Shown one piece after another: positions 16,993 to 25,958 of a stretch of DNA of 64,000 nucleotides (its first letter is position 1; the number at the start of each line of letters is the position of its first letter). Source of the stretch: Mesorhizobium onobrychidis (lineage in GTDB: Bacteria; Pseudomonadota; Alphaproteobacteria; Rhizobiales; Rhizobiaceae); assembly GCF_024707545.1 (NCBI RefSeq), contig NZ_CP062229.1, positions 5,747,501 through 5,811,500 on the forward strand, read 5' to 3'. The notes under the pieces are model-generated. The model had not been told where the DNA came from. It made no database searches and was given only the letters and a program-made list of their open reading frames with translations. Position numbers and translations under genes: made by a program.

Positions 16993-17731
16993 AGTTGAAC
17001 TTGCAAGCGGGCCGGCTGCTGGCCCCTCGGCGAGACCCCTCCTTCGCGTCGATGGCCTGCAGGGCTGGTACGGCGAGAGCCATGTGCTTCACGGCGTGAG
17101 TTTCGAGGTTGGCGAAGGCGAGGTGGTGACGCTGCTCGGCCGCAATGGCGCCGGCAAGACGACGACGCTGAAGGCGGTCATGGGAATTCTTTCCAGGCGC
17201 TCGGGCTCGGTCACCTATGACGGTCGGGAGACGATCAAGCTGCCGTCGCGGTTGATCGCGCAGATGGGCATCGCCTACTGCCCCGAGGAGCGGGCGATCT
17301 TTTCCAGCCTCTCGGTCGAGGAGAATTTGATGCTGCCGCCGCAGGTGCGCCCCGGTGGGCTCACCGTCGAGCAGATTTTCGAGCTTTTCCCGAACTTGAA
17401 GGAGCGGCTTTCGAGCCAAGGCACCAAGCTTTCGGGCGGCGAACAGCAGATGCTCGCCATCGGCCGGATCTTGCGGACCGGCGCGAAGCTCTTGCTGCTC
17501 GACGAGCCGACCGAAGGGCTTGCGCCCGTCATCGTGCAGCAGATCGGCCGCACCATTGCCCGGCTTAAGGAGGAGGGATTCACGATTGTGCTCGTCGAAC
17601 AGAATTTTCATTTCGCCGCGTTGGTCGCGGACCGGCACTACGTGGTGGAACAGGGGCGCGTGATCGACACAATCCCCAACGACGAACTCGACGCCAACAT
17701 CGACAAACTGCACGCCTATCTCGGTGTCTGA
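16985..17731 (+). CDS. LivF-type ABC importer ATP-binding protein
   Basis: This is a 248-residue ATPase pairing with the LivG-type protein. It has Walker A G-R-N-G-A-G-K-T-T, signature L-S-G-G-E-Q-Q-M-L, Walker B L-L-L-L-D-E-P-T-E-G-L-A-P typical of LivF, and H-loop V-E-Q-N in place of the usual His, also typical of LivF. The start at 16985 lies inside the end of livG. The binding-protein gene follows after 46 bases. Confidence 0.9.
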   Translation: MSEVELASGPAAGPSARPLLRVDGLQGWYGESHVLHGVSFEVGEGEVVTLLGRNGAGKTTTLKAVMGILSRRSGSVTYDGRETIKLPSRLIAQMGIAYCPEERAIFSSLSVEENLMLPPQVRPGGLTVEQIFELFPNLKERLSSQGTKLSGGEQQMLAIGRILRTGAKLLLLDEPTEGLAPVIVQQIGRTIARLKEEGFTIVLVEQNFHFAALVADRHYVVEQGRVIDTIPNDELDANIDKLHAYLGV

Positions 17732-17777
17732 GGCAATTATCAATGGCGCGTTGCGCCGCAATCGGAGGAGAGTAGCG

Positions 17778-18974
17778 ATGAAAAAAATGGGGTTTATTCT
17801 GGCTTCGCTGACGAGCCTGCTGATGGCCGGTGCGGCCCACGCCACGGATGTCAAGATCGGCGTTCTGAATGACCGTTCCGGCATCTATGCAGACATCGCC
17901 GGTGAAGGTTCGGTCATCGCCGCCCAGATGGCGGCGGAAGACTTCAAGGCGGCGGACAAGGGCATCAACGTGTCGATCGTCTCCGCCGACCACCAGAACA
18001 AGCCCGACGTCGGCTCGAATATTGCCCGCCAGTGGTACGACACCGAAAATGTCGATGTAATCGCCGACGTGCCAACCTCGTCAGTGGCGCTCGCCGTCAA
18101 CGAGATCACCAAGGAGAAGAACAAGATCTTCCTCGCCTCGGGCCCGGCTTCGTCCGACCTCACCGGCAAAGCCTGTTCGCCCAACACCGTCCACTGGACC
18201 TACGACACCTGGGCGCTTGCCAACGGCACGGGTTCGGCCATGGTCGCGCAGGGCGGCGATAGCTGGTTCTTCGTCACAGCGGACTACGCCTTCGGCCACG
18301 CGCTCGAGCGCGATACGTCGGCGGTCGTCGAAGCATCGGGCGGCAAGGTTCTCGGCGCCGTCCGTCATCCTTTCCCCGGCCAGGATTTCTCGTCCTTCCT
18401 GCTACAGGCGCAAGGGTCGGGTGCCAAGGTCGTCGGCCTCGCCAATGCCGGCGGCGACACGATCAACGCGGTCAAGCAGGCGTCGGAATTCGGCATCACG
18501 CAGGGTGGCCAGGCGCTCGCCGCTCTGCTGATGTTCATCAATGACGTGCATGCGCTTGGCCTCGACGTGGCGCAGGGCCTCGTGCTCACCGGCGCATTCT
18601 ACTGGGACAAGAACGATCAAACGCGTGAATTCTCTGCCCGCTTCCAGGAGCGGAATGCCGGACAAAAGCCTTCGATGATCGAGGCCGGAGTCTACGCTTC
18701 GGTCCTGCATTACCTTAAAGCCGTCGAAGCCGTTGGCGACAAGGACGCGGCCAAGGTGATGGCCAAGATGAAGGAAATGCCGACCGATGATCCGCTGTTC
18801 GGCAAGGGCACGATCCGCGCGGACGGGCGCAAGCTGCACGACATGTATCTGTTCCGCGTCAAGAAGCCGGACCAATCGAAGGGGCCATGGGATTATTTCG
18901 AGACGGTGGCCACCATTCCGGCCGACAAAGCGTTCCGCCCGCTCGCCGACGGCGCCTGTTCGCTCGTCAAGTAA
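17778..18974 (+). CDS. Leu/Ile/Val-type periplasmic binding protein
   Basis: This is a type I periplasmic binding protein of 398 residues. GGAGGAG precedes ATG 17778. A cleavable signal peptide (M-K-K-M-G-F-I-L-A-S, then an A-H-A end) is followed by K-I-G-V-L-N-D-R-S-G-I-Y-A-D, the first strand and loop of this family, where the bound ligand is held. It sits between the two ATPases and the two permeases of one importer operon. Ligand identity cannot be read from the sequence. Confidence 0.9.
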   Translation: MKKMGFILASLTSLLMAGAAHATDVKIGVLNDRSGIYADIAGEGSVIAAQMAAEDFKAADKGINVSIVSADHQNKPDVGSNIARQWYDTENVDVIADVPTSSVALAVNEITKEKNKIFLASGPASSDLTGKACSPNTVHWTYDTWALANGTGSAMVAQGGDSWFFVTADYAFGHALERDTSAVVEASGGKVLGAVRHPFPGQDFSSFLLQAQGSGAKVVGLANAGGDTINAVKQASEFGITQGGQALAALLMFINDVHALGLDVAQGLVLTGAFYWDKNDQTREFSARFQERNAGQKPSMIEAGVYASVLHYLKAVEAVGDKDAAKVMAKMKEMPTDDPLFGKGTIRADGRKLHDMYLFRVKKPDQSKGPWDYFETVATIPADKAFRPLADGACSLVK

Positions 18975-19043
18975 GCGAGCCTCGCCAACGACGCGCCGAG
19001 CCGCTCGGCGCGTCCTTTCGTCGACAAGTCAGCCGGAGCGACC

Positions 19044-19931
19044 ATGTTCGAACTGCTTGGAATTCCGCCGCAGGTCCTGTTCGGCCAATTGCTGCTCGGG
19101 CTGATCAATGGGTCCTTCTATGCGGTTCTGAGCCTCGGGCTGGCGGTCATCTTCGGTCTCTTGAACATCATCAATTTCACGCATGGCGCGCAGTACATGC
19201 TGGGCGCCTTCGGCGCATGGATGCTGCTCAACTATCTCGGCGTCGGCTACTGGTGGGCCGTGTTCATCGTGCCGCCGATCGTCGGCGTCACCGGCATCGT
19301 GCTCGAGCGCGTGCTGATCCGACGGCTCTATCACCTCGACCATCTCTACGGGCTGCTTCTCACTTTCGGCCTGGCGCTGATCATCGTCGGCTTCTTCCGC
19401 CAGTTTTTCGGCGTATCCGGCCTGCCTTACCCGCCGCCGCCGCTTCTGACCGGCGGGCATAATCTCGGTTTCATGTACCTGCCCAATTCGCGCGCCTGGG
19501 TGATCGTGGCTTCACTCATCGTGTGCCTCGCGACCTGGTTCATCATCGAAAAGACGCGGCTTGGCGCCTATCTCAGGGCAGCGACCGAGAACCCGACCAT
19601 GGTCGGCGCGTTCGGCATCAACGTGCCGCTGCTGGTCACGCTCACATATGGTTTCGGCGTCGCACTCGCGGGTTTCGCCGGCGTGCTCGCCGCGCCGATA
19701 TACGCAGTCAATCCGAACATGGGGGCAGACCTGATCATTGTCGTCTTCGCCGTCGTCGTCATCGGCGGCATGGGCTCGATCCTGGGCTCGATCCTCACCG
19801 GCTTCGGGCTTGGGCTGATCGAGGGTCTGACCCGCGTGTTCTATCCGGAAGGCTCGGCCGTGGTGATCTTTGTCATCATGGCGCTCGTGCTACTCGTCAA
19901 GCCCGCCGGCCTGTTTGGGCGGAGTGCGTGA
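19044..19931 (+). CDS. LivH-type ABC importer permease
   Basis: This is a 295-residue membrane permease of the HAAT class with about eight hydrophobic helices. The N-terminal segment L-I-N-G-S-F-Y-A-V-L-S-L-G-L-A and the I-N-F-T-H-G region are characteristic of LivH. The cytoplasmic loop T-R-L-G-A-Y-L-R-A-A-T-E-N is the EAA-like ATPase contact. Its last base is shared with the first base of the LivM-type start (TGATG). Confidence 0.9.
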   Translation: MFELLGIPPQVLFGQLLLGLINGSFYAVLSLGLAVIFGLLNIINFTHGAQYMLGAFGAWMLLNYLGVGYWWAVFIVPPIVGVTGIVLERVLIRRLYHLDHLYGLLLTFGLALIIVGFFRQFFGVSGLPYPPPPLLTGGHNLGFMYLPNSRAWVIVASLIVCLATWFIIEKTRLGAYLRAATENPTMVGAFGINVPLLVTLTYGFGVALAGFAGVLAAPIYAVNPNMGADLIIVVFAVVVIGGMGSILGSILTGFGLGLIEGLTRVFYPEGSAVVIFVIMALVLLVKPAGLFGRSA

Positions 19932-20914
19932 TGACAACCGACACCAACCCGATCGCTATGGCGGCCATCACGTCGGTTGGCGCCGCGGGCATGCCACGTC
20001 ATCACTTTGCGATCTTCGCCGCGCTCTTCGTCTTCCTCATCGCCGCGCCATTTCTGCTCTATCCGATCTTTGTCATGAAGGTGCTGTGCTTCGCGCTGTT
20101 TGCCTGCGCCTTCAACCTGTTGCTCGGCTATGGCGGACTGCTGTCCTTCGGCCACGCAGCATATTTCGGCATGGCGAGCTACGTCTCGGCCCATGCGGCA
20201 AAGGTGTGGGGTTTGACGCCCGAACTCGCCATCATCGCGGGCACGCTGGTGGCTGCCGTGCTCGGTCTCGCGATTGGCTCCCTAGCCATTCGCCGCCACG
20301 GCATCTATTTCGCCATGGTGACGCTGGCTTTTGCGCAGATGATCTATTTCTTCTCGCTGCAGGCGGCGTTTACCGGCGGTGAGGACGGCATCCAGGCCGT
20401 GCCGCGCGGGCATCTCTTCGGGCTGATCGACCTGCGCTCGAGCGAAGTCCTCTATTTCTTCGTGCTCGCCATCTTCTTCGCCGGCATATTGCTGATCTAT
20501 CGGATCATCCATTCGCCGTTTGGACAGGTGTTGAAGGCGATCCGCGAGAACGAGCCCCGCGCGATCTCGCTGGGCTATCGGGTCAACCGCTACAAGCTCG
20601 CCGTATTCGTGCTGTCGGCCACGCTCGCCGGCGTCGCCGGCGCAACCAAGGCAATCGTGTTCCAATTGGCGTCGCTTACCGACGTCTACTGGACCATGTC
20701 CGGCGAGGTCGTGCTGATGACGCTCTTAGGCGGCATGGGCACGGTGTTCGGACCGATCGTCGGCGCGGCAGTCATCGTCACGATGCAGAATTACCTCGCG
20801 ACATTTGGCGACTGGGTCACGATAGGCCAAGGCATCATCTTCGTTGTCGCGGTGCTGTTGTTCCGGGAGGGCATCATTGGCGTCCTGGCAAAATGGATCC
20901 GGAAACCGCTCTGA
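19931..20914 (+). CDS. LivM-type ABC importer permease
   Basis: This is a 327-residue membrane permease with LivM hallmarks: L-N-L-L-L-G-Y-G-G-L-L-S-F-G-H-A-A-Y-F-G near residues 57-76 and the loop G-Q-V-L-K-A-I-R-E-N-E-P-R-A. The start at 19931 overlaps the LivH stop by one base. It is the last gene of the G-F-binding protein-H-M series and is followed by a convergent toxin-antitoxin unit. Confidence 0.9.
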   Translation: MTTDTNPIAMAAITSVGAAGMPRHHFAIFAALFVFLIAAPFLLYPIFVMKVLCFALFACAFNLLLGYGGLLSFGHAAYFGMASYVSAHAAKVWGLTPELAIIAGTLVAAVLGLAIGSLAIRRHGIYFAMVTLAFAQMIYFFSLQAAFTGGEDGIQAVPRGHLFGLIDLRSSEVLYFFVLAIFFAGILLIYRIIHSPFGQVLKAIRENEPRAISLGYRVNRYKLAVFVLSATLAGVAGATKAIVFQLASLTDVYWTMSGEVVLMTLLGGMGTVFGPIVGAAVIVTMQNYLATFGDWVTIGQGIIFVVAVLLFREGIIGVLAKWIRKPL

Positions 20915-21073
20915 ACAGGTCATGAAACCAGCGACCGGTCGCCGGTTAGGCCATGCAGCCACTCAGTTCTATAGCCAGACGACAATTTTGTACGGAACCA
21001 TCTCACCAAGACTTCAGGATTAAGAGGCAAAAGGGCCTCTGCCTTGCCGCCAAATCTCGGGCTGGCGGGCTGT

Positions 21074-21478
21074 TCAGGAGTCCGGTGCGATCAGTTTCAG
21101 CAATGGAAAATAGGTGCGGTAGCGGCCGACGTCGCGGGTGAGCAGCGGCAGTCCATTGACGGCGGCATGGGCGCCGATGAAGAAGTCAGGCAGCACACCA
21201 GTGCGCGATCCGCCCGATTTGCGATACCGCGTAAAGACCTTTCCGGCGAGGAACAGTGCTGCCCGGGGCATCGGAGCCATTTGGAGACCGGCTTTGTCAA
21301 GAAACGCGTCGATATCCTCGATGCGGTCGTAGCGAACGGCAAGTTCGGCATAGACTGCATCGTTGATCAACAACGACCCATTGAGGCTTGCCGTCTCAAG
21401 CTGGGCGATCGACCAATCCGCCCAGTTCGCATCGTCCGTGACAAGGTCGAGCAGAACGTTGGTGTCGACCAGCGTCAC
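21074..21478 (-). CDS. vapC: VapC-type PIN-domain toxin
   Basis: This is a PIN-domain endoribonuclease of 134 residues. Acidic residues of the Mg-binding site are visible at Asp5 (L-V-D-T-N), Glu45, Asp98 (L-P-D-F-F) and Asp116. The start is GTG at 21478, which overlaps the antitoxin stop as GTGA. VapC toxins cut specific RNAs and are held inactive by the partner VapB. All key acids are present, so the toxin looks intact. Confidence 0.9.
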   Translation of the reverse strand: MTLVDTNVLLDLVTDDANWADWSIAQLETASLNGSLLINDAVYAELAVRYDRIEDIDAFLDKAGLQMAPMPRAALFLAGKVFTRYRKSGGSRTGVLPDFFIGAHAAVNGLPLLTRDVGRYRTYFPLLKLIAPDS

Positions 21479-21708
21479 GCGTCGCCACGCGTCAGTGCCA
21501 TGATCGCGTCGGTGTCGAGTCCCTTGCCGGCATGGCCGCGCAATTTCGCGAAGCGGCTCGCGGGCTGGTTCTTGTCGCTACGCACGATCAACACATTGCC
21601 GTCATCGGTGCGGCGGAAATCAACCTTGCTGCCCGGAACGATTCCGAGCAGGTCGCGGACCGGCTTCGGGATGGTCACCTGTCCTTTGGCTGTGACTGTG
21701 CTGGTCAT
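21475..21708 (-). CDS. vapB: VapB-type antitoxin (AbrB/SpoVT fold)
   Basis: This is a 77-residue antitoxin. The N-terminal swapped-hairpin DNA-binding domain shows T-V-T-A-K-G-Q-V-T-I-P-K-P-V-R-D-L-L-G, typical of AbrB/MazE-like proteins. The C-terminal tail should bind and block the PIN toxin encoded immediately downstream with a 4-base overlap. A twin palindrome just upstream is the probable autoregulatory operator. Confidence 0.9.
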   Translation of the reverse strand: MTSTVTAKGQVTIPKPVRDLLGIVPGSKVDFRRTDDGNVLIVRSDKNQPASRFAKLRGHAGKGLDTDAIMALTRGDA

Positions 21709-21719
21709 GTCCGCATCCT

Positions 21720-21751
21720 GGTAATACCAATTTTCTATAAGGTATTACCTT
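21720..21751. promoter_or_regulatory. Twin-palindrome operator of vapBC
   Basis: GGTAATACC (21720-21728) and AAGGTATTACCTT (21739-21751) are two copies of the same palindromic unit GGTA-N-TACC, with centres 21 bp apart. They start 12 bases upstream of the antitoxin start. VapB-VapC complexes usually repress their own promoter at paired palindromes of this kind. Confidence 0.65.
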
Positions 21752-21865
21752 GTGGGCCGAATTTCAACCTTCGCATACGGCTGCCGGAGCCGTCATTTGT
21801 GACTTGTCTTCCCCGGCGCGCCTTTTGACGTCGTAATCCGCAGGCAAGCACCCTATCTACGCCGC

Positions 21866-22810
21866 ATGAACGACATCACGACCAGACGCGCGCTTCTGCT
21901 CGTCAATCCAAAGGCGCGACGCGGGCAGGAATCTATCGCACCGGTGGTCGAGCGGCTGGAGGCCGGTGGGCTCCGCGTCAGCGTCGAGACGTTCGAGGCG
22001 CTGCCCGAGATAGCACGCGATATCGTGCGCCTTCGCCATAGGGCCGACCTTGTGATCGTGTGCGGCGGCGATGGATCGGTGTCCTCGGCGGCGGTCGCGG
22101 CCATGGAAAGCGGGCTGCCGATGGGCATCATTCCAATGGGGACGGCGAACGATCTGGCACGAACGCTCGAAATACCGTTGGATCTGCGGAAGGCCGCCGA
22201 CGTGATCGTACAGGGCGGAAGGCGTCTGATCGATGTCGGAACCGTCAATGGTCACGCTTTCTTCAATGTTGCGAGCATTGGCCTCAGCACCGACCTTGCT
22301 CAGGGTCTCGACCCGGCGCTAAAGAAACGTTTCGGCAGGTTTGGCTATGCCTTGGCGGCCATGAAAGTGTTGACCAAGGCCCGCCACTTCGAAGCAAGGA
22401 TTACCGAAAAGGGCGTAGCGACCGAAGTTGAGACTTACCAGATAGCAGTCGGCAACGGCCGGCACTATGGCGGCGGCAACGTCGTTGAGGAGACGGCGGA
22501 GATCGATGACGGCCATCTCGACCTGTACAGCCTGGAAATGACGAACCTCTGGAAGATGGCGCTCTTGCTGCGCTCGTTCCGCTCAGGCACACACGGCGCC
22601 TGGAGCGAGGTTCGCACGGCCAGATGCGTCGAGTTCGACATCGAGACGAAAAGGCCGATGCCGGTGAACACCGATGGTGAGATCGTCACCTCGACCCCGG
22701 CGCATTTCAAGGTCCACCCGAAGGCGATTTCGGTCTTCGCGCCTGCGGCCGCGCGCATGCAGCCCCGCACAAAGGTGCTTGGTGATACGGTCGGCGCAAA
22801 CAGCGGGTAG
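21866..22810 (+). CDS. YegS/DgkB-type lipid kinase
   Basis: This is a diacylglycerol-kinase catalytic-domain protein of 314 residues. N-P-K-A-R-R-G near residue 14, the nucleotide loop G-G-D-G-S at 67-71 and P-M-G-T-A-N-D-L-A-R at 90-99 are the family signatures. The C-terminal beta domain has the D-G-H-L-D-L-Y-S region. It probably phosphorylates a membrane lipid head group or diacylglycerol. It stands alone, divergent from vapBC. Confidence 0.88.
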   Translation: MNDITTRRALLLVNPKARRGQESIAPVVERLEAGGLRVSVETFEALPEIARDIVRLRHRADLVIVCGGDGSVSSAAVAAMESGLPMGIIPMGTANDLARTLEIPLDLRKAADVIVQGGRRLIDVGTVNGHAFFNVASIGLSTDLAQGLDPALKKRFGRFGYALAAMKVLTKARHFEARITEKGVATEVETYQIAVGNGRHYGGGNVVEETAEIDDGHLDLYSLEMTNLWKMALLLRSFRSGTHGAWSEVRTARCVEFDIETKRPMPVNTDGEIVTSTPAHFKVHPKAISVFAPAAARMQPRTKVLGDTVGANSG

Positions 22811-23345
22811 ACCGGCGGCCAAGCGAGCGTCGAATAAAATCCAATCACAACTTTGAGCTTTCGCTAATCGTTGTCGCCGCTATGCTACGAGCAACACCGC
22901 CGCGATTAGTATTCTTGTGAATATCGTTGATGCCATCAAGGATGAGAAACTATTGGCCTTTCGTTGTCGCGCGAGTGCGCGGATACTGAAGGACCGCCAG
23001 AAGCCGTCGGGAAGGTGATGAAAGATCAGGAGTCCGCACCCTCTGGAAGAAGGACGCGGGCTGATTGGACAATCCGATCGCATAGCAATTGTCAGCGAGT
23101 ATAGGACAGAAGCGCCCCGCCGACGTGATCGGAAAAGCACAAAGGCCTCGCCCTCCGGAACGGCGCGAGCCCGATCGAAGCGTCTGCGCTGAGGATCAAT
23201 TGGCATCGGATACGTGCTTTGGATGTACAGATCGAATTAAGGCTCACATCTGGAATCGCGGCCTGCAGGCCCCCACCCCGGTAACAACAGGCTGCAAGAT
23301 GGAACAGTCGCCTGGCCCCTACATAGCCTTCAGACACGTCTTTGA
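22811..23345. other. Stretch without a supported gene
   Basis: About 535 bases lie between the lipid kinase and the lipoprotein gene. Short frames occur on both strands without ribosome sites or family motifs. On the minus strand a peptide like a truncated signal sequence (M-A-S-T-I-F-T-R-I-L-I-A-A-V-L-L-V-A, then stop) ends near 22882, possibly a gene remnant. Confidence 0.4.
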
Positions 23346-23864
23346 TCATTGCTTGATGAACGCGCCCGTGTAGGTCTGGCCGGCAAGCCTAACGGTTCCG
23401 GCCAGGGTTCTGTCGGGCCGCATGACAAAACTGACGTCTGCGCCATTCGGTAGGCGCTCAAGCTTCAACGTAGTCCCCACAATTCTTCCAGCGCCGGCGG
23501 CCTCTCCCGGATGGTTGTCGCCCAGAGTTCCCCACGCATAGGTAACCGTCACCTTCCCATTGGAAGAAATCGTCTGAACAGCAAGTTTGGCGTCATACAT
23601 CCCATCCAATCGTCCGGCCCATAGACCCGAAAAAACAGCATACTTTGTCGGAACGGCCTTGTCAGGGGGAGTGACCGCCACGGATTGATCAATAATTGCT
23701 GAGCCGGAGGGAACAGCGGCAGGATCCGAGGCAGTTTGGGCAGGAATGGTACCAGGTTCTAACGCAGGTTCGAGGGTGGGTCGCGGCGTTTCACGAGCCG
23801 ATTGGCACGCAGTTATGGCAAGCGCCGCGAAGCCAAGCATTGCGTTGCACATTCGGCGTGCCAT
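23346..23864 (-). CDS. Hypothetical lipoprotein
   Basis: The protein has 172 residues with a hydrophobic leader and lipobox A-I-T-A-C, so it is likely a lipoprotein. A Pro/Ala/Thr-rich linker (about residues 22-70) leads to a C-terminal beta-rich domain of about 100 residues containing G-L-W-A-G-R-L-D-G and ending T-L-A-G-T-V-R-L-A-G-Q-T-Y-T-G-A-F. That domain looks like the single-domain envelope proteins common in rhizobia; I do not recognise a named family. It stands alone between intergenic stretches. Confidence 0.65.
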   Translation of the reverse strand: MARRMCNAMLGFAALAITACQSARETPRPTLEPALEPGTIPAQTASDPAAVPSGSAIIDQSVAVTPPDKAVPTKYAVFSGLWAGRLDGMYDAKLAVQTISSNGKVTVTYAWGTLGDNHPGEAAGAGRIVGTTLKLERLPNGADVSFVMRPDRTLAGTVRLAGQTYTGAFIKQ

Positions 23865-24111
23865 CTTCTGGTGCCCCGGCCATCTTTGAATCTAGCGCAG
23901 GCTAACCTTATCGCGCGTTTTCACGACCTCTGTCTACCCAAGGTGTCTCGTACAACAGCGGCTCGTCGAACGACGTGCAGCGGTCGTGAGTGAACGCCTC
24001 CATTCGTCGCCCAAGTAGCCGCCAGGGCGATAGCAAATGTTTTTAATTCAAACGTTTACGCCAGAATTTTCGATTTATTTTCTAGGTTTTTGGCTTTCGA
24101 CCACTGATGCC

Positions 24112-24897
24112 TTAAGCTGCTATCGACGCGGCCGCTGCCGTTTCGTCCGCGACGCCATCCACCATTACATGACCGATGCCCCGCGAGCAGCGCTCGATCC
24201 TCGCCTCGACGCGGTACACATCACGCAAGAGCGCCGGCGTGACGACCTCTTCCGGCGTACCGCAGGCGAACATCCGGCCGTCGGCGAGGACGATGCATTT
24301 GTCGGCGAAGCGCAGGGCCTGATTGAGGTCGTGAATTGCGATCAGCACCGCGATCCCGTGCTTGTGCGCGAGCCCGCGCATGAAGCTCAGCACCTCGACC
24401 TGCCGGTGCAAGTCAAGCGCTGACGTCGGCTCGTCCATCAGCAGGATTTCAGGTTCGCGGGCGAGGGTCTGGGCGATGCTTACCACCTGCCTTTGCCCCC
24501 CGCTCAGTTCGCCGACATTGCGAAAGGCAATATCCGAGATGCTGAGCGCGGCCAGGATGCCGTCTATGAGTGCGAGGTCGCCATCGCCGACCGACCAGGC
24601 CGAGCCCTGCTTGCGGGCGAGCAGGATCGATTCATAGACGGTCAGCACCGCGTTGGCTGCCGTATCCTGCGGCATATAGCAGATGCCCTCAGATCCCTTC
24701 GCCGCCCCCTCGAGGCAGACACGGCCCGGGCCCTTCAGAAGTCCTGCGATGCGCTTGAACAGCGTCGACTTGCCCGCTGCGTTGGGCCCGATAACGGCGA
24801 CTACCTCGCCACCCCGAAAAATGGGAGTTGAAACGTCCGAAAGGACGAGCCGCGTCCCGTGGAAGGCTCCGAGACCATCGAGCCTGATCGTTACCAT
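24112..24897 (-). CDS. FepC-type ABC importer ATP-binding protein
   Basis: This is a 261-residue ATPase of the siderophore/heme/B12 importer class. It has Walker A G-P-N-A-A-G-K-S-T, signature L-S-G-G-Q-R-Q, Walker B I-L-L-M-D-E-P-T-S-A-L-D and H-loop A-I-H-D-L. The start at 24897 overlaps the permease stop by 7 bases. The frame stays open to 25842, but the extra part is an out-of-frame shadow of the permease. It is third in a minus-strand binding protein-permease-ATPase operon. Confidence 0.9.
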   Translation of the reverse strand: MVTIRLDGLGAFHGTRLVLSDVSTPIFRGGEVVAVIGPNAAGKSTLFKRIAGLLKGPGRVCLEGAAKGSEGICYMPQDTAANAVLTVYESILLARKQGSAWSVGDGDLALIDGILAALSISDIAFRNVGELSGGQRQVVSIAQTLAREPEILLMDEPTSALDLHRQVEVLSFMRGLAHKHGIAVLIAIHDLNQALRFADKCIVLADGRMFACGTPEEVVTPALLRDVYRVEARIERCSRGIGHVMVDGVADETAAAASIAA

Positions 24898-25958
24898 GAG
24901 CGCCTCACATTCGAGAGGATCAGCGAGATGAAGAAGGGAATGCCGATGAGCGAGGTGACGATGCCGATCGGGAAGATCGTGCCTGGAATGAGCGACTTGC
25001 TGGCAACCGAACTCGCCGAAAGGATGAGTGCCCCCGAAAGCGCCGAGGCGGGCAGGAAGAAGCGTTGATCTTCCCCGATCAGCATGCGGGCGATGTGCGG
25101 ACCGACCAGCCCGATGAAGCCGATCGTGCCGACGAAGGCGACGGGAATGGCGGCGAGCAGGCTCACCATTATCATGGTTTCGAGCCTCAGGCGCGCGACC
25201 TTGACCCCAAAGCTCGCGGCCTTGTCTTCGCCTAGCCGCAGCGCCGTCAGCGCCCAGGCGCGGCGCGCGAATATCGGAAGCGTTGCGAGAAGAATGAGGC
25301 TGGTGATGATGAGCTTGGGCCAGGTGGCCTTGGTGAGGCTTCCCATGGTCCAGAACACGACCGCGGCGAGCGCTTGCTCTGAGGAAAGATGCTGGACGAG
25401 CGACAGCAGCGCATTGAAGGTGAATACGAGGGCGATGCCGAGAAGCACGATGGTTTCGACCGTCACGCCGCGCTTGAGACTCAGCAGGTGGATGACGAGC
25501 GCGGTCAGCATCGCCACCACGAAGGCGTTGAGCGGCACGACATATTCGATTGCCGCGGGGATGAGCGTGACGCCGAAGGCGAGCGCGAGCGCGGCGCCGA
25601 AGCTGGCCGCCGCCGAAATGCCGAGCGTGAACGGGCTGGCGAGCGGATTGTTGAGGATAGTCTGCATCTGTGCACCGGCGACCGACAGTGCCGCGCCGAC
25701 GACCACGGCCATAAGCGCGATGGGAAGCCGAATTTCCCACAGCACGACACGCACCTGAAGCGGGACGCTGCTGGGAGAAACGAGCGCGAGCACAACCTGG
25801 TCCAGGCTGTAGCTGGCCGGGCCGAGCGCGAGGTCGATGCAAAGGCTCAGGAGCAGCGCCAGGGCGAGCCCTGCGAGGATGAGTTGCTTGCGCAGGACGA
25901 GGGCGCGGTAGAGGCCGCGCCCTTCTTTGGCCGATAGTGCCGCTGGTTCACTGCTCAT
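24891..25958 (-). CDS. FecCD-type ABC importer permease
   Basis: This is a membrane permease of 355 residues with about ten helices. The FecCD signature R-L-P-I-A-L-M-A-V-V-V-G-A-A-L followed by G-A-Q-M-Q-T-I-L-N-N-P-L-A is present, as is the G-F-I-G-L-V-G-P-H-I-A-R ATPase-contact loop near the C-terminus. It overlaps the binding-protein gene by 11 bases upstream and the ATPase by 7 bases downstream, so all three are coupled. The substrate class is iron-siderophore, heme, cobalamin or another metal complex. Confidence 0.9.
   Translation of the reverse strand: MSSEPAALSAKEGRGLYRALVLRKQLILAGLALALLLSLCIDLALGPASYSLDQVVLALVSPSSVPLQVRVVLWEIRLPIALMAVVVGAALSVAGAQMQTILNNPLASPFTLGISAAASFGAALALAFGVTLIPAAIEYVVPLNAFVVAMLTALVIHLLSLKRGVTVETIVLLGIALVFTFNALLSLVQHLSSEQALAAVVFWTMGSLTKATWPKLIITSLILLATLPIFARRAWALTALRLGEDKAASFGVKVARLRLETMIMVSLLAAIPVAFVGTIGFIGLVGPHIARMLIGEDQRFFLPASALSGALILSASSVASKSLIPGTIFPIGIVTSLIGIPFFISLILSNVRRSW

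Noticed and set aside
20929..20948. Near-palindrome CCAGCGACCGGTCGCCGG after livM as terminator
   Set aside because: It has no loop and no T-run; probably chance in GC-rich DNA.
24112..25842. Apparent 576-residue permease-ATPase fusion
   Set aside because: Only the part from 24897 onward is the ATPase; the preceding 315 codons are the FecCD permease region read in the wrong frame (Arg/His/Ala-rich with no hydrophobic helices).
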